Assembly: GCF_000816785.1 (NCBI RefSeq)
Contig: NZ_CP007766.1
Coordinates: 1,488,001-1,552,000 of the forward strand
Source: Campylobacter peloridis LMG 23910
GTDB lineage: Bacteria > Campylobacterota > Campylobacteria > Campylobacterales > Campylobacteraceae
Reading direction: 5' to 3'
Length of the DNA stretch: 64,000 bases
Made by a program: the position numbers and the translations under genes. The notes under the pieces were generated by a model. The model was not told the origin of the DNA, did no database searches, and worked only from the letters and a program-made list of their open reading frames with translations. Positions 45,601 to 56,792 of the stretch are shown piece after piece. Positions within the stretch are counted from its first letter, which is position 1; every line of letters starts with the position of its first letter.

Positions 45601-46869
45601 ATGAATTTAAAAGAACTAGACTTAAAACACATTTGGCACCCTTGCACACAAATGAGCGATCATGAGTTTTTACCTTTAATACCCATAAAAAAGGCTAAGG
45701 GAGTGTATTTGTATGATTTTGATGAAAGATCCTACATAGACTGCATTAGCTCTTGGTGGGTAAATATCTTTGGCCATTGTAATGAGTATATCAATGAAAA
45801 AATCAAAGATCAACTTCAAAATTTAGAGCATGTTATACTTGCTGGTTTTTCACATGAGCCTATCATAAAGCTTTCGCAAAGACTTTGTAAGCTTTTACCT
45901 TTTGATAAATGCTTTTTTGCAGATAATGGTAGTTCAGCCATAGAAGTGGCTTTAAAAATGAGTTTTCAATACCACTTAAACAATGGCTCTAAAAAGGATA
46001 AATTTCTATCACTTAGCAATTCTTACCACGGAGAAACCTTAGGTGCATTAAGCGTTGGCGATGTAGCACTTTATAAAAAAACCTATGAGCCTTTACTTTT
46101 AAAAAGTATCACAACACCTGTGCCAACAAGCAAGGACTATACAAAAGAACTTGAAATTTTAGAAAGCATTTTAAAAAATCATCATCATGAAATTTGTGCT
46201 TTTATACTTGAGCCTTTACTTCAATGTGCGGGCAATATGCATATGTATGAGCTTGGGTATTTAAATGAAGCGGTTAAACTTGCTAAAAATTATGGCGTGC
46301 AAGTGATATTTGATGAAATAGCCACAGGTTTTGGACGCACAGGGGAAATGTTTGCGCTAGATTATTGCTCACAAAGCATTGATTATATATGTCTTTCTAA
46401 AGCTATCACGGGTGGGTATTTACCACTTTCAGTGGTGCTTACTAAAGATGAAATTTATGAGAAATTTTATGATAGCTATGAGAGCCAAAAAGCCTTTTTA
46501 CACTCTCATTCTTACACGGGTAATGCCCTAGCTTGTGTAGCAGCTAATGCGACTTTGGATATTTTTGAAAAAGAAAATATCATCGCAAAAAATAAAATCA
46601 AAAGTGCTTTTATGAAAACTCAATGGGAGAGTTTAAAAGAATTTGATTTTTTAGGAAATTTTAGAAATTTAGGCATGGTAAGTGCATTTGATATACAAAA
46701 AAGCAAATACCAAAGAGCAGGACTTGAAGTCTTTCAAAGAGCCTTAGAAAAAGGCTTGCTTTTAAGACCACTTGGAAATACAATTTATTTCATGCCGCCA
46801 TATGTTATAAATGAAGATGAGATTGCTTATGTAGTGCAGTCTTTAAGAGAGATTTTCAAGGATTTTTGA
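45601..46869 (+). CDS. bioA: Adenosylmethionine-8-amino-7-oxononanoate aminotransferase
   Basis: BioA transaminates 8-amino-7-oxononanoate with S-adenosylmethionine as amino donor. The 422-residue PLP enzyme begins [16 protein letters not shown], the family start, and has DGSS-type [15 protein letters not shown], the [15 protein letters not shown] motif near residue 237, and the PLP-lysine [17 protein letters not shown] near 270. It is transcribed rightward and its 3' end overlaps bioD, which runs the other way, by 27 bases. Confidence 0.95.
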   Translation: MNLKELDLKHIWHPCTQMSDHEFLPLIPIKKAKGVYLYDFDERSYIDCISSWWVNIFGHCNEYINEKIKDQLQNLEHVILAGFSHEPIIKLSQRLCKLLPFDKCFFADNGSSAIEVALKMSFQYHLNNGSKKDKFLSLSNSYHGETLGALSVGDVALYKKTYEPLLLKSITTPVPTSKDYTKELEILESILKNHHHEICAFILEPLLQCAGNMHMYELGYLNEAVKLAKNYGVQVIFDEIATGFGRTGEMFALDYCSQSIDYICLSKAITGGYLPLSVVLTKDEIYEKFYDSYESQKAFLHSHSYTGNALACVAANATLDIFEKENIIAKNKIKSAFMKTQWESLKEFDFLGNFRNLGMVSAFDIQKSKYQRAGLEVFQRALEKGLLLRPLGNTIYFMPPYVINEDEIAYVVQSLREIFKDF

Positions 46870-47415
46870 AAGTTTTTCGCACACTTTATCATCAAATTCT
46901 ATGATGGGAATTTTAGCGTAATTGCTTATAAAATCCTTGCTAAAAGTATCTTGGGTTTCTAAGATTAAAGCAAGGATTTTAATATCTCTTTGTTTTAGTG
47001 CTTCTATGCTTAAAAGCGTGTGATTGATACTTCCTAGATAGTCTTTTGCTACTAAAATCGTAGGATGTTTAAACGCACTCATATAATCAATCATTGTTTT
47101 TTCATCATCAAGGGGCGAAAAAAGCCCACCAGCTAGCTCGATAATGAGTTTTTCACTTTGTGGAATTTGTATATCAAAAGCTTTATAGTTTAAATTCTCT
47201 AAAATCCTGCCTTTGTGTGGTGAAGCAGGGGTTTTTAAAAACACGCCTTCTTTAAAAATCTTAGTTTTTGGACTAAACTCAGCTACCATCTCGCTATCTT
47301 TTGGCGTGCCTGCTTGGATAAGCTTAAAATAATCAAATCCTAATTCCTTGCAAATTCTAGCACTTAGATAAGTTTTACCAACATCTGTGTCTATACCGCT
47401 AATGTATATTTTCAT
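46843..47415 (-). CDS. bioD: Dethiobiotin synthetase
   Basis: BioD closes the ureido ring of biotin with CO2 and ATP. The 190-residue protein has the P-loop [15 protein letters not shown] at the N-terminus, the substrate lysine in [11 protein letters not shown] and the conserved [18 protein letters not shown]. Length is slightly short but normal for Campylobacter. It converges on bioA with overlapping 3' ends and follows the SMR genes by 7 bases. The last step enzyme, bioB, is not in this window. Confidence 0.92.
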   Translation of the reverse strand: MKIYISGIDTDVGKTYLSARICKELGFDYFKLIQAGTPKDSEMVAEFSPKTKIFKEGVFLKTPASPHKGRILENLNYKAFDIQIPQSEKLIIELAGGLFSPLDDEKTMIDYMSAFKHPTILVAKDYLGSINHTLLSIEALKQRDIKILALILETQDTFSKDFISNYAKIPIIEFDDKVCEKLSKILENLS

Positions 47416-47422
47416 TTTAAAC

Positions 47423-47737
47423 CTATGAAAGTATTTTTAAACCCACGGTACAAGCAATGATAAGAGCAATCAAAAAAAGCTTTAAAAAGCTTTTGCTTTC
47501 TTTATAAAAAAGCACCCCTACGATAACCCCACCTGCAGTTCCAGCTCCTGTCCATATAGAATAAGCCACACTCATAGCAATGCTTTGCATACTAAGACTT
47601 AAAAATCCAAAAGAAAAACCAAAACACACTATCAAAGCTAAAAGATAAAGCTTATTTTTAGTGCTTACAAGTTGCTTCATGATAATCACACCAAAAATTT
47701 CAAAAGCAGTCGCTAAGAATAAAAAAAACCATTCCAT
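47423..47737 (-). CDS. Small multidrug resistance (SMR) family subunit
   Basis: The 104-residue protein has four hydrophobic segments and the SMR glutamate in TM1 ([16 protein letters not shown], Glu13). It resembles the YkkD-type half of paired SMR transporters, which export guanidinium or quaternary cations. Positive charges lie in loops 1 and 3 (KQLVSTKNK and YKESKSFLK), predicting an N-out orientation. Its start overlaps the stop of the upstream SMR gene (TAATG), so the two are made together. Confidence 0.88.
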   Translation of the reverse strand: MEWFFLFLATAFEIFGVIIMKQLVSTKNKLYLLALIVCFGFSFGFLSLSMQSIAMSVAYSIWTGAGTAGGVIVGVLFYKESKSFLKLFLIALIIACTVGLKILS

Positions 47738-48087
47738 TACTTAGCTTCCTTGCTAATGATTTTAAGGCCTATGATACTTAAAAGTAAAATAGCTATTAAA
47801 GTAAGCTTGGTAATAGAACTTGGCTCATTGAAAATAAACATCTCATTAAGCACCACTCCAATCGTGCCAATACCTACAAAAACACTATAAGCAATGCTTA
47901 CTTCAAGTCTTTCGCAAGCTTTTAAAAAACATGTAAAAGATATACAAACCCCAATGGCTGTTAAAGCATAATGCCAAATTTCAGTAGAGTATTTTAAACC
48001 ACTCACCCAAAAACACTCAACCAAACCACCCAAAATAACCATAAACCAACCAAAATTAGAACTTATTCTTGTTTTTTCTATCATCAT
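47737..48087 (-). CDS. Small multidrug resistance (SMR) family subunit, Gdx/SugE-like
   Basis: The 116-residue protein has four membrane segments and the Gdx-type TM1 signature GGLVECFWVSGLKYS, seen in guanidinium exporters. Positive charges lie at the N-terminus, loop 2 (FLKACERLE) and C-terminus (KIISKEAK), predicting an N-in orientation, opposite to its partner. Two ATG codons in a row start the gene (48087 or 48084). It has its own TATAAT-type promoter. Confidence 0.88.
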   Translation of the reverse strand: MMIEKTRISSNFGWFMVILGGLVECFWVSGLKYSTEIWHYALTAIGVCISFTCFLKACERLEVSIAYSVFVGIGTIGVVLNEMFIFNEPSSITKLTLIAILLLSIIGLKIISKEAK

Positions 48088-48107
48088 TTGCCTTTTTAAA
48101 ATTGGGA

Positions 48108-48113
48108 ATTATA
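48108..48113 (-). promoter_or_regulatory. Putative -10 element for the SMR pair and bioD
   Basis: A perfect TATAAT on the minus strand (context TAGTTATAATTCCC) lies 20 bases upstream of the first SMR ATG in the divergent gap with the asparaginase gene. Confidence 0.55.
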
Positions 48114-48172
48114 ACTAAAATTATAAAATATTTTCAAAAATAAAATTAATTATTATTTAAATTTTATTTTTA

Positions 48173-48178
48173 TAGAAT
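48173..48178 (+). promoter_or_regulatory. Putative -10 element for the asparaginase gene
   Basis: TAGAAT matches the consensus at five of six positions and lies 35 bases upstream of the ATG at 48214, which follows an AAGGAGA ribosome site. Confidence 0.4.
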
Positions 48179-48213
48179 AATACTTCATAAACAAATCAAA
48201 AAGGAGAATTAAA

Positions 48214-49251
48214 ATGAAATTTTTAGCAGGTAGCAAAAAGGCTTTACTTGTTTTAGCAAGTTTAGCGCTTTTATCAAGCACAAGCACTTTGGCAAAAGAT
48301 TTCACCCCTGTGATTGTAATCCATGGAGGAACAAGTGGCTTAGGACTTACAAAAGAGGAATTTGCCAAAAGAGAAAAGGTTATGAAAGAATCTTTAAAAG
48401 CGGGTCAAAAAATACTCGAAAATGGTGGTAGCTCAGTTGATGCAGTAATTGCAGCTATTAAAGTTATGGAAGATAGTCCTGAATTTAATGCTGGCAAAGG
48501 TGCTGTTTTTACCTCTGATGGATACAACGAACTTGATGCATCTTTAATGGATGGAAAGAATTTAAAAGCAGGTGCTGTTGCTATGGCAAGAACAATTAAA
48601 AATCCTATAGAAGCAGCAAGGATTGTTATGGAAAAAACACCTCATACTTTAATAGCAGGTGAAGGTGCTGATAAACTAGCAAAAAAACATGGCTTAGAAA
48701 TAGTAGGCCAAAAATACTTCTTTACAGAACACAGATACAAACAACTTCAAGAAGCTAAAAAAAGCAAAGAAGTTTTATTAGATAGTGATAAAGCAAAAGC
48801 ACATCTTGGAGTAAGCACAGAACCTTATTTAGGAACTGTTGGTGCTATAGCTTTAGACAAAAATGGGAATTTAGCAGCAGGAACAAGCACAGGTGGCACG
48901 ACTAATAAAATGACTGGTCGTATAGGGGATTCTCCTATCATAGGAGCAGGAAATTATGCAAATAATGACTCAGTTGCAGTATCTTGCACAGGCACTGGTG
49001 ATATTTATATAAGAGTTGCAGCAGCTCATGAAGTAGCTTCTTTATATGAGTATAAAAAACTTCCTATTACTAAAGCTGCACAAGAAACAATCAAACAAGT
49101 TGCTGAGCTTGGTGGAACTGGTGGAATTATCTCAATAGATAAAAAAGGTAATGTTGGTTATGCTTGGACAAAAGATAAGCTTGGAATGTATCATGGTCAA
49201 GCAAGAATTGGCGAAGAACCAAAAGTATTTTGGCCTCTTGGAAATAACTAG
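48214..49251 (+). CDS. Periplasmic isoaspartyl peptidase / L-asparaginase (Ntn hydrolase)
   Basis: This 345-residue protein belongs to the plant-type asparaginases, which self-cleave to expose a catalytic threonine. The predicted nucleophile is Thr208 in YLGTVGAIAL, followed by GTSTGGTTNKMTGRIGDSP and the substrate-binding GTGDIYIR. An N-terminal signal peptide (about 1-27, AGSKKALLVLASLALLSS then TLA) sends it to the periplasm. Activity would release aspartate or ammonia from asparagine or isoaspartyl dipeptides. It stands alone with its own promoter and its stop overlaps the convergent Sua5-like gene by 4 bases. Confidence 0.88.
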   Translation: MKFLAGSKKALLVLASLALLSSTSTLAKDFTPVIVIHGGTSGLGLTKEEFAKREKVMKESLKAGQKILENGGSSVDAVIAAIKVMEDSPEFNAGKGAVFTSDGYNELDASLMDGKNLKAGAVAMARTIKNPIEAARIVMEKTPHTLIAGEGADKLAKKHGLEIVGQKYFFTEHRYKQLQEAKKSKEVLLDSDKAKAHLGVSTEPYLGTVGAIALDKNGNLAAGTSTGGTTNKMTGRIGDSPIIGAGNYANNDSVAVSCTGTGDIYIRVAAAHEVASLYEYKKLPITKAAQETIKQVAELGGTGGIISIDKKGNVGYAWTKDKLGMYHGQARIGEEPKVFWPLGNN

Positions 49252-49670
49252 CGTAATTTAATTTTTCTAGTGCCTCTTAATTTAAAAATTTTTGAGGCAC
49301 TGCTTTCAAAAAAAACCTTATCAACCACTATATCAGCTCTTTGTATAGCCCATTTTTCATCAAATTTTTTTTCATGTAAGTTTGCAGAAGTAGAATAAAG
49401 CCAATCAAATTCTTTCAAAAATTTTTCATGAGTACAATCTTTTACAACGCGAATTGCTTTGGCATTTGGGTATAAAAAAGTGGTTTTTTTGGCTTTTCTT
49501 ATAGTGTTTTTGAATTTATTTGGCACTCTTGTAAGTTTTTTAAGCTCACTAAATTTAGCCGTTGTGATAAGACAAGCTTTGTTTATATCTCTTTGTTTTA
49601 ATGAATTTAGGGCTTTTAAGTCCTTGCTTAAAAACCCTGCTGTTGTATCAGTTTGCGCTAGATAAATCAT
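49248..49670 (-). CDS. Sua5/YciO/YrdC-like protein
   Basis: The 140-residue protein starts [17 protein letters not shown], the typical strand-turn of the YrdC fold that binds ATP and threonine in making threonylcarbamoyl-AMP for tRNA t6A. It also has [15 protein letters not shown] and [14 protein letters not shown], matching the conserved SAN motif. At 140 residues it is much shorter than TsaC (about 185-190), so it may be a divergent paralogue. Its ATG overlaps the carB stop (ATGA). Confidence 0.75.
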   Translation of the reverse strand: MIYLAQTDTTAGFLSKDLKALNSLKQRDINKACLITTAKFSELKKLTRVPNKFKNTIRKAKKTTFLYPNAKAIRVVKDCTHEKFLKEFDWLYSTSANLHEKKFDEKWAIQRADIVVDKVFFESSASKIFKLRGTRKIKLR

Positions 49671-52600
49671 GCCTTTAAATACTCTTGCAAGCTTTTTACT
49701 TCAAGATAAGATTGATCTTGTATAGCCTTAATGGCTTTAGCGCCTGCATAAGCTGCTCTTAAATTAGTAAAATAAGGTGTTTTAAAACGCAAGATATTAG
49801 CTCTTATTTTTTTCGTATCGCCTTTAAAACTATGCTCATCACTAGTATTTATAGCAAGTTGAATTTGTGAATTTTTAAGCTTATCCTCTACATTTGGACG
49901 CCCTTCTGAAATTTTATGTACAAACTCACACTCTAAACCTGCTTCTTGCAAAATCTTATAAGTTCCACTTGTTGCTATGATTTTAAAGCCAAGTTTGATA
50001 TATTCACTTGCTAAATCTACTGCGTATTTTTTATCTTGTTCTCTTAACGATAAAAAGACATTGCCACTTTCTGGTAAAAAATTAGACGAAGCAAGCTGGC
50101 TTTTTGCGTATGAATTTGCAAAATCCTTACTCACTCCCATAACTTCACCCGTTGAACGCATCTCAGGCCCAAGCTCAAGATCGCTTCCACTAAGCTTAGC
50201 AAAAGGAAAAACCACTGATTTTACGCTAATATGCTTTGGCTTTTTAGCCCTTAAAATCCCGTTTTTTTCTTCTACCATTTTAAAGCTATCATAAAAACTC
50301 AAGCTCTCGCGTAAATTCCCTTGCCACATCACACGCGTTGCAACCTTAGCCAAAGGAATACCCGTTGCTTTACTCACAAAAGGTACGGTTCTACTTGCTC
50401 TTGGATTTACTTCTATCATATAAAGTTTATTATCATGTATAGCAAATTGTATATTTAAAAGCCCTATAACACCTAAATTTAAAGCAATATCCTTAGTTTT
50501 TTGCTCTATTAATTCAAGCATATTTTCACTGATATTTATAGTAGGCAAAGAACAAGCACTATCACCTGAGTGAATTCCTGCTTCTTCAATATGCTCCATT
50601 ATACCCCCAATATACACATCTTTACCATCGCTAATTGCATCAACATCAAGCTCGGTTGCATTGTCTAAAAACTGATCTATAAGCACTGGGGATTTATCGC
50701 TTACATCTACTGCTTCTTGCATATAAAGCCTAAGTTCATTCTCATCATGCACCACACGCATTGCACGCCCACCTAAAACATAACTTGGCCTAACAAGCAC
50801 GGGATAATTAATCTCATTTGCCTTTAAAACTGCTTCTTCAACACTCGTTGCTGTGCTATTTTTTGGCTGATTAATGCCTAGATCTTCAACAAATTTAGCA
50901 AATTTCTTTCTATCCTCGGCTAAATCTATCACCCTTGCATTTGTGCCTATAATCTTTGCACCAAAAACACTAAGGCGTTTAGCAAATTTAAGCGGAGTTT
51001 GGCCTCCAAAATGCACTATCACCCCATCAGGTTTTTCTTTATCAATCACTGCTCTTAAATGCTCAAAATCAATAGGTTCAAAATAAAGCACATCGCTTGT
51101 ATCATAATCAGTAGAAACGGTTTCTGGATTGCAATTATACATTATAGTCTTTACGCCCATATCTTTAAGCGCAAAAGAAGCATGCACGCAAGCATAGTCA
51201 AATTCTATACCTTGTCCTATGCGGTTTGGCCCCCCGCCTATAATCATCACTTTTTTTTCTTTTTTGTCTTTGCTTTCTTTAATTTGGGTTAATTCACTAG
51301 CATTAATGCTTGAGTATAAATACGGCGTTAATGCTTCAAATTCTCCCGCACAAGTATCAACTTCGCTATATTGAGCGATAATTTTATGCTTAATCCTTGC
51401 ATAATAAATATCATTTTGGCTGAGTTCAAGATTGTCTTTTTGATTAATCAAGCTGGCAATTTTTTTATCAGAAAAGCCCATAGTTTTTGCTTTTCTAAGT
51501 AAATTTTTATCGCTTAAAATATCCATATCAATTTTTTCTTCAAAATCAACTATTTCTTTGATTTGATTTAAAAACCAAGTATCAATCTTACAAAGCTCAT
51601 AAAGTTCTTGAGTGCTAAAGCCTTCTCTAAAAGCTTGTGCTATATAAAGTAAGCGTTTTTCATTAGCATGGCGTATTTTTGTTATAAGCGTGTTTTTATC
51701 ACAATTTATCACATCAAAACCACTTAAATTTCTTTCAAGCGAGCATAAAGCCTTTTGCATACTTTCTTTAAAAGTGCGTCCTATTGCCATAACTTCACCC
51801 ACGCTTTTCATAGCAGTACCAAGCTCAGTGCTTGCGCTTGGAAATTTTTCAAAGGTAAAACGCGGAATTTTAGTTACTATATAATCAATAGCTGGCTCAA
51901 AAGAAGCAGGGGTACCTGTGATATCATTTTTAATCTCATCTAAACTAAAACCCACTGCCAAAAGTGTGGCAACTTTAGCGATAGGATAGCCTGTTGCTTT
52001 ACTAGCAAGTGCTGAAGATCTTGAAACCCTAGGATTCATTTCAATCACTATCATTCTACCATTAACAGGATTAATCGCAAATTGCACATTAGAACCGCCA
52101 GTATCCACACCTATTTCACGCAAAATCGCAAAAGAAGCATTACGCATAGCTTGGTATTCTTTATCAGTTAGAGTTAAAGCGGGTGCTATGGTTATGCTAT
52201 CACCTGTATGCACGCCCATAGGATCAACATTTTCTATAGAACAAACTATAATGCAATTATCGTTTTTATCGCGGATAACTTCCATTTCATATTCTTTCCA
52301 ACCAAGCAAACTTTCTTCGATTAAAATTTCATGGATTGGACTTAAGGCTAGTGCTGAATTTGCAAGTTCTCTAAACTCATCCATATTATATACCACGCCA
52401 CTTCCAGCACCCCCTAAGGTAAAAGAAGCTCTAATCATCAAAGGAAAACCTATTTCATCTACTGCTTTTAAGGCTTCTTCGTAATTATACGCATACATTG
52501 ACTTTGGTAAATCCATACCGATTTTTTTCATACATTCTTTAAAAACTTGTCTATCCTCGCCTTTTTCAATAGCCTTTGGATTAGCCCCTAAGAATTTAAC

Positions 52601-52930
52601 ATCTTTAAGCTCATTGCTTTTATAAACTTCCATAGCCACATTAAGCGCTACTTGTCCGCCCATAGTAGGCAAAATCGCGTCAATTTTTTCTTTTTTTATT
52701 ATGCTTAAAATGCTTTCTTTGGTAATTGGCTCTATATAAGTTGCATCAGCAAATTCAGGATCTGTCATTATCGTAGCGGGGTTTGAATTGATTAAAACCA
52801 CTCTATAACCTAATTCTTTTAAAGTTTTTGCTGCTTGAGTTCCAGAATAATCAAATTCACAAGCTTGACCTATAATTATAGGCCCACTGCCTATTAATAA
52901 AATATTTTTTATATCTGTTCTTTTTGGCAT
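49667..52930 (-). CDS. carB: Carbamoyl-phosphate synthase large subunit
   Basis: CarB makes carbamoyl phosphate for pyrimidines and arginine with ammonia passed from CarA. The 1087-residue protein has the two ATP-grasp halves ([20 protein letters not shown] near 12 and [20 protein letters not shown] near 565) and a C-terminal MGS-like regulatory domain ([20 protein letters not shown]). Length is normal. carA is not in the window. It has an extended -10 promoter upstream and is coupled to the Sua5-like gene. Confidence 0.98.
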   Translation of the reverse strand: MPKRTDIKNILLIGSGPIIIGQACEFDYSGTQAAKTLKELGYRVVLINSNPATIMTDPEFADATYIEPITKESILSIIKKEKIDAILPTMGGQVALNVAMEVYKSNELKDVKFLGANPKAIEKGEDRQVFKECMKKIGMDLPKSMYAYNYEEALKAVDEIGFPLMIRASFTLGGAGSGVVYNMDEFRELANSALALSPIHEILIEESLLGWKEYEMEVIRDKNDNCIIVCSIENVDPMGVHTGDSITIAPALTLTDKEYQAMRNASFAILREIGVDTGGSNVQFAINPVNGRMIVIEMNPRVSRSSALASKATGYPIAKVATLLAVGFSLDEIKNDITGTPASFEPAIDYIVTKIPRFTFEKFPSASTELGTAMKSVGEVMAIGRTFKESMQKALCSLERNLSGFDVINCDKNTLITKIRHANEKRLLYIAQAFREGFSTQELYELCKIDTWFLNQIKEIVDFEEKIDMDILSDKNLLRKAKTMGFSDKKIASLINQKDNLELSQNDIYYARIKHKIIAQYSEVDTCAGEFEALTPYLYSSINASELTQIKESKDKKEKKVMIIGGGPNRIGQGIEFDYACVHASFALKDMGVKTIMYNCNPETVSTDYDTSDVLYFEPIDFEHLRAVIDKEKPDGVIVHFGGQTPLKFAKRLSVFGAKIIGTNARVIDLAEDRKKFAKFVEDLGINQPKNSTATSVEEAVLKANEINYPVLVRPSYVLGGRAMRVVHDENELRLYMQEAVDVSDKSPVLIDQFLDNATELDVDAISDGKDVYIGGIMEHIEEAGIHSGDSACSLPTINISENMLELIEQKTKDIALNLGVIGLLNIQFAIHDNKLYMIEVNPRASRTVPFVSKATGIPLAKVATRVMWQGNLRESLSFYDSFKMVEEKNGILRAKKPKHISVKSVVFPFAKLSGSDLELGPEMRSTGEVMGVSKDFANSYAKSQLASSNFLPESGNVFLSLREQDKKYAVDLASEYIKLGFKIIATSGTYKILQEAGLECEFVHKISEGRPNVEDKLKNSQIQLAINTSDEHSFKGDTKKIRANILRFKTPYFTNLRAAYAGAKAIKAIQDQSYLEVKSLQEYLKA

Positions 52931-52960
52931 GAATTTTCCTAAGCTAAAATTTTAAGCCAA

Positions 52961-52969
52961 ATTATAACA
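52961..52969 (-). promoter_or_regulatory. Extended -10 promoter element of carB
   Basis: On the minus strand the site reads TGTTATAAT, a perfect extended -10, with TATAAT at 52961-52966, 30 bases upstream of the carB ATG in the short gap after mreC. Confidence 0.65.
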
Positions 52970-53005
52970 AAGTTTAGTTTTTTAAAAGTTGAAAAATGAA
53001 AATAT

Positions 53006-53749
53006 TTAATTTTCTACCATATAAAGATAACTAGGAACTTTCATTTTTACATAAGGTTTAACATAAGCGTTTTGATAAGCACCTTCTTCTTCTATTTTGA
53101 AAATTTCTCCCACAGGAATTCCTGAAAAAAATATCTCATCTAAACCACTTGTATATACTTTATCACCCATTTTAAGTTCAAGCCATTTTGGAATATATTT
53201 TACCAAAACATAATCATTTCTTCCATGAGCAATACCTGGAGCTTGTTCTTTACCTATATATACAGAAAAAATACACTCTTCATCACCTTGCAAAAGTCCT
53301 AAAGCTTTACCATTTTTTTCCACTACAATTCCAGCTGTATAGCCATTATAAATTAAACCTTTAACTTTTCCTTTATAATCTAATATATCAAGCCACACTT
53401 TATGATAATCACTAATTTGAACATACGAAATTGCTTTAACCAAACTCACACTAGGATAATAAAAGCTAGAATTTCTATCACTTAGTATGTTATTTAACTC
53501 ATTAGCAAAATTTTTCATTAAAATGGTATTTTTTTCAAGCTCTAAATTTCTCTCTCGTAAATTATGAATTTCTTGGACTTGATTAAAATGTTCATTAAGT
53601 TTATTTTTAAAAAAATCAATACCATAATAAAATTTACTAATAATTATGGTATTTAAATTTAAGATATTTCGTTTTATTACATCTCCATAATAAAACGAAA
53701 CAAAGACTAAAAAAGATAAAACAAGTATGCTAAAAATCTTACTCTTCAT
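53006..53749 (-). CDS. mreC: Rod-shape-determining protein MreC
   Basis: MreC is an inner-membrane protein of the elongasome that links MreB to periplasmic wall synthases. The 247-residue protein has one N-terminal membrane segment (about 5-25, [20 protein letters not shown]), a coiled coil (about 60-95: [20 protein letters not shown]) and two periplasmic beta-barrel-like domains ([37 protein letters not shown]). It overlaps mreB by 11 bases and ends the fabZ-to-mreC series. Confidence 0.93.
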   Translation of the reverse strand: MKSKIFSILVLSFLVFVSFYYGDVIKRNILNLNTIIISKFYYGIDFFKNKLNEHFNQVQEIHNLRERNLELEKNTILMKNFANELNNILSDRNSSFYYPSVSLVKAISYVQISDYHKVWLDILDYKGKVKGLIYNGYTAGIVVEKNGKALGLLQGDEECIFSVYIGKEQAPGIAHGRNDYVLVKYIPKWLELKMGDKVYTSGLDEIFFSGIPVGEIFKIEEEGAYQNAYVKPYVKMKVPSYLYMVEN

Positions 53750-54776
53750 TGGTTAGCTGATGTAATAGTGCAATTTCTTCTAAGGCTTTTCCTGTTCCCT
53801 TTGCCACTGCTAAAAGTGGTTCATCTGCCACATAAACAGGAAGTTTTACAATCTCTGATAAATACTTATCAAGCCCGCGTATTAAAGCTCCGCCTCCTGT
53901 TAAAACAACACCATTTTCTACTATATCTGCAGCAAGATCAGGTGGCATCATTTCAAGAACAATCTTTAATGCATCTGCAATTTCTTTTAAATGTTCACGC
54001 ATAGCCTCTCTTACATCTTCACTTGTAAGTTCAATCCTGTTTAATAATCCTGTAACTTGATCACGCCCTTTAACCACCATAGAAAGTTCTTTTGGAAGCT
54101 GCACTGCTGAACCTATAGCGATTTTAATTTCCTCGCCTGTTCTCTCACCTATAACAAGATTATATTTTTCTTTTACATAATTTACTATACTAGTATCAAG
54201 TTTATCGCCTGCTGTGCGGATGGATTTTGAAATCACAAGTCCACCCAAAGAAGTAACACCAATTTCAGTTGTTCCTCCACCTATATCAACTACTAAACTT
54301 CCTTGAGGCTCTCTAATTGGCAAATTTGCACCAATAGCTGCTGCCATAGGCTCTTCTATCAAAAATACCTCTCTAGCTCCAGCACTTAATGCACTCTCTC
54401 TAACGGCCTTTCTTTCAACTTGAGTTAAACCATAAGGCACAGAAATGATAATTCTAGGTCTTAAAAAAGTTTTTCTTCTATGGGTTTTTTCTATAAAATA
54501 ACGAATCATTTTTTCAGTCATATCAAAATCAGCTATAACTCCATCTTTCATAGGACGGATTGCTTCTATATTACCAGGGGTTTTTCCTACCATTTCTTTA
54601 GCTTCTTTACCAACTGCTAAAATTTTAACCCTTCCATATCTTTCACGCTCCACTGCAACTACTGAAGGCTCATCTATTACTATACCTTTATCTTTTACTA
54701 AAACTAAAGTATTTGCAGTTCCTAAATCTATACCCATATCACTTGAAAAAAATCCAATTATTTGATCTAAAATCAT
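53739..54776 (-). CDS. mreB: Rod-shape-determining actin-like protein MreB
   Basis: MreB filaments guide lateral wall synthesis and keep the cell rod- or spiral-shaped. The 345-residue protein has the actin-fold ATP motifs: phosphate 1 [11 protein letters not shown] near residue 16, connect [17 protein letters not shown] near 168, and adenosine [17 protein letters not shown] near 290. Length is normal. It lies between clpX and mreC. Confidence 0.98.
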   Translation of the reverse strand: MILDQIIGFFSSDMGIDLGTANTLVLVKDKGIVIDEPSVVAVERERYGRVKILAVGKEAKEMVGKTPGNIEAIRPMKDGVIADFDMTEKMIRYFIEKTHRRKTFLRPRIIISVPYGLTQVERKAVRESALSAGAREVFLIEEPMAAAIGANLPIREPQGSLVVDIGGGTTEIGVTSLGGLVISKSIRTAGDKLDTSIVNYVKEKYNLVIGERTGEEIKIAIGSAVQLPKELSMVVKGRDQVTGLLNRIELTSEDVREAMREHLKEIADALKIVLEMMPPDLAADIVENGVVLTGGGALIRGLDKYLSEIVKLPVYVADEPLLAVAKGTGKALEEIALLHQLTNEE

Positions 54777-54778
54777 TT

Positions 54779-56008
54779 TCAGCCTTTATTTTTTTTATTT
54801 TTAATAAACAAAGGTTTTGCACCTTCTTTAATTACTTCTTTAGTAATTACTATGCTATAACCCTTATACTCTGGTAAATCAAACATTAAATCTACCATCA
54901 TCTCTTCAATAATACTTCTTAAACCCCTAGCTCCTGTTTTGCGTTCTAATGAAAGCTTAGCAATTTCCCTTAATGCTTCATCTTCAAATTTTAACTCAAC
55001 ATCATCAATGGCAAAAAGTTTTTGATATTGCTTTATGATAGCATTTTTTGGCTCAGTTAAAATTCGCACCATGCTTTCTTCATCGAGTTCTTCAAGCGAT
55101 GCAATCACATGCAATCTTCCTATAAGCTCAGGTATCAAACCAAAATGAACTAAATCATCAGGTTCTAATTTTTGAAGTAATGCTTCTTTTTCATTTTGCT
55201 TTTCATCAGTAAAAAAACCCATAACATTATCACCCAGTTTTCTTTTGATAATATCACTAATACCATCAAAAGCTCCACCACAAACAAATAAAATATTAGT
55301 TGTATCTATTTGAATAAAATCTTGATTAGGATGCTTTCTACCCCCTTTTGGTGGGATATTTACTAAAGATCCTTCTATGATTTTAAGCAAGGCTTGTTGC
55401 ACGCCTTCACCACTTACATCTCTTGTAATTGATCTATTTTCACTCATTCTAGCAATTTTATCAATCTCGTCAATAAAAACTATCCCTTTTTGCGCTCTTT
55501 GAACATCTCCATCTGCAGCTTGTAAAAGACGAGTAAGAATATTTTCAACATCTTCTCCCACATAACCAGCTTCAGTTAAAGAAGTTGCATCACAAATGGC
55601 TATTGGCACATCTAAAAATCTTGCTAAAGTTTGTGCTAATAAGGTTTTTCCACTACCAGTTGGCCCTACAAGTAAAATGTTTGATTTTGCTAATTCTGTA
55701 TCATCATCTTCTAAATCCGCTCTAAAAAGCCTTTTGTAATGATTATAAACACCTACACTAAATATCTTTTTTGCTCTATCTTGTCCTATAACATATTTAT
55801 CTAAATATGCTTTTAATTCCTTAGGAGTAATATCTTTAAAATTTTCTGTATCAAGTTCTTTATTTTTTAATTCTTTTTCTTCTCCAAAGAATATACTGCA
55901 AGCACTTTCAGCACAATACTCACAAATAAATGCATTGTTATAATCATTTACCAAAATTCTTCTTTCGCTTGTTTCAAGCTCATTGCAAAAACTACACCTT
56001 TTAACCAT
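54779..56008 (-). CDS. clpX: ATP-dependent Clp protease ATP-binding subunit ClpX
   Basis: ClpX is the AAA+ unfoldase that feeds substrates to ClpP. The 409-residue protein has the N-terminal zinc-binding domain (CSFCNE and CEYCAE pairs), Walker [13 protein letters not shown] near residue 117, pore loop GYVGED, Walker [11 protein letters not shown] near 178 and the C-terminal [13 protein letters not shown]. It overlaps lpxA by 8 bases and is followed by mreB after 2 bases. Confidence 0.98.
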   Translation of the reverse strand: MVKRCSFCNELETSERRILVNDYNNAFICEYCAESACSIFFGEEKELKNKELDTENFKDITPKELKAYLDKYVIGQDRAKKIFSVGVYNHYKRLFRADLEDDDTELAKSNILLVGPTGSGKTLLAQTLARFLDVPIAICDATSLTEAGYVGEDVENILTRLLQAADGDVQRAQKGIVFIDEIDKIARMSENRSITRDVSGEGVQQALLKIIEGSLVNIPPKGGRKHPNQDFIQIDTTNILFVCGGAFDGISDIIKRKLGDNVMGFFTDEKQNEKEALLQKLEPDDLVHFGLIPELIGRLHVIASLEELDEESMVRILTEPKNAIIKQYQKLFAIDDVELKFEDEALREIAKLSLERKTGARGLRSIIEEMMVDLMFDLPEYKGYSIVITKEVIKEGAKPLFIKNKKNKG

Positions 56009-56792
56009 TGTTTTTTCCTTTATAAATAGGAATTCCTCTTTTTGTTTCTAAGATAAAAGAACACATTTTTTTAACATTTTCACTTTTTGTTTCTTGGAGT
56101 AATTTTATAGCATTATCTTTTAAATTTCCTTGCCTAAACAAAAATTTAAAAGCCTTGCTTAAATTTTCTACTTCTTCTTTATCAAAACGCCTTCTAATAC
56201 CTACTAAATTTAAACTTCTTATACTAGCACGATTTCCTTCAGCCAAACAAAAAGGCACTATATCTTGAGAAAGTGCACTAGCTCCTGCTATCATACAACC
56301 CTCACCCACTTTAACAAATTGATGAATTGGAGTTAAACCACCTACAACGGTGTAATCCCCAAGCTCTACATGCCCTGCTAAAGTAGCATTATTGGCTAAT
56401 ATAATATTATTTCCTAAAATACAATCATGTGCTATATGAGAATATGCCATAATAAAAGCATTATCACCTATTCTAGTGTATCCATCGCCTTTAGCTGTTC
56501 CTGAATTTATAGTAACAAATTCTCTAATAACTGCATTTTTGCCTATTATCACGCCTGAATTTATCTCATCTTTATAAGAAATATCTTGCGGGATATCCCC
56601 AACTATGGCATAAGAAAAAACTTTAGAATTTTCACCTATGCTAACATTTGGTAAAATTCTTGCACCCTGCTTGATAACACAATTTGTATCTATTTTGGCA
56701 TTTTTTCCAACATAAGCATAAGCTTCTATCACAACACCATCTGCGATAATAGCTCCATCTTCTATAACTGCACTTGGATGAATATTTTTCAT
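56001..56792 (-). CDS. lpxA: UDP-N-acetylglucosamine acyltransferase LpxA
   Basis: LpxA adds the first acyl chain to UDP-GlcNAc (or its 3-amino analogue in Campylobacter) in lipid A synthesis. The 263-residue protein is a left-handed beta helix of hexapeptide repeats ([27 protein letters not shown]) with the catalytic His in [13 protein letters not shown] near residue 120 and a helical C-terminus. Its ATG overlaps the fabZ stop, the usual fabZ-lpxA pair. Confidence 0.97.
   Translation of the reverse strand: MKNIHPSAVIEDGAIIADGVVIEAYAYVGKNAKIDTNCVIKQGARILPNVSIGENSKVFSYAIVGDIPQDISYKDEINSGVIIGKNAVIREFVTINSGTAKGDGYTRIGDNAFIMAYSHIAHDCILGNNIILANNATLAGHVELGDYTVVGGLTPIHQFVKVGEGCMIAGASALSQDIVPFCLAEGNRASIRSLNLVGIRRRFDKEEVENLSKAFKFLFRQGNLKDNAIKLLQETKSENVKKMCSFILETKRGIPIYKGKNNG

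Noticed and set aside
49269..49301. 8-bp inverted repeat (AGTGCCTC/GAGGCACT) downstream of the asparaginase gene as a terminator
   Set aside because: It lies within the coding end of the Sua5-like gene, has a 17-base loop and no T-run follows on either strand, so a terminator call is not supported.
51225..51240. Run of C in carB as a phase-variable tract
   Set aside because: The run is short and encodes the conserved Gly-Gly-Gly of the second ATP-grasp half ([11 protein letters not shown]), so it reflects protein constraint.
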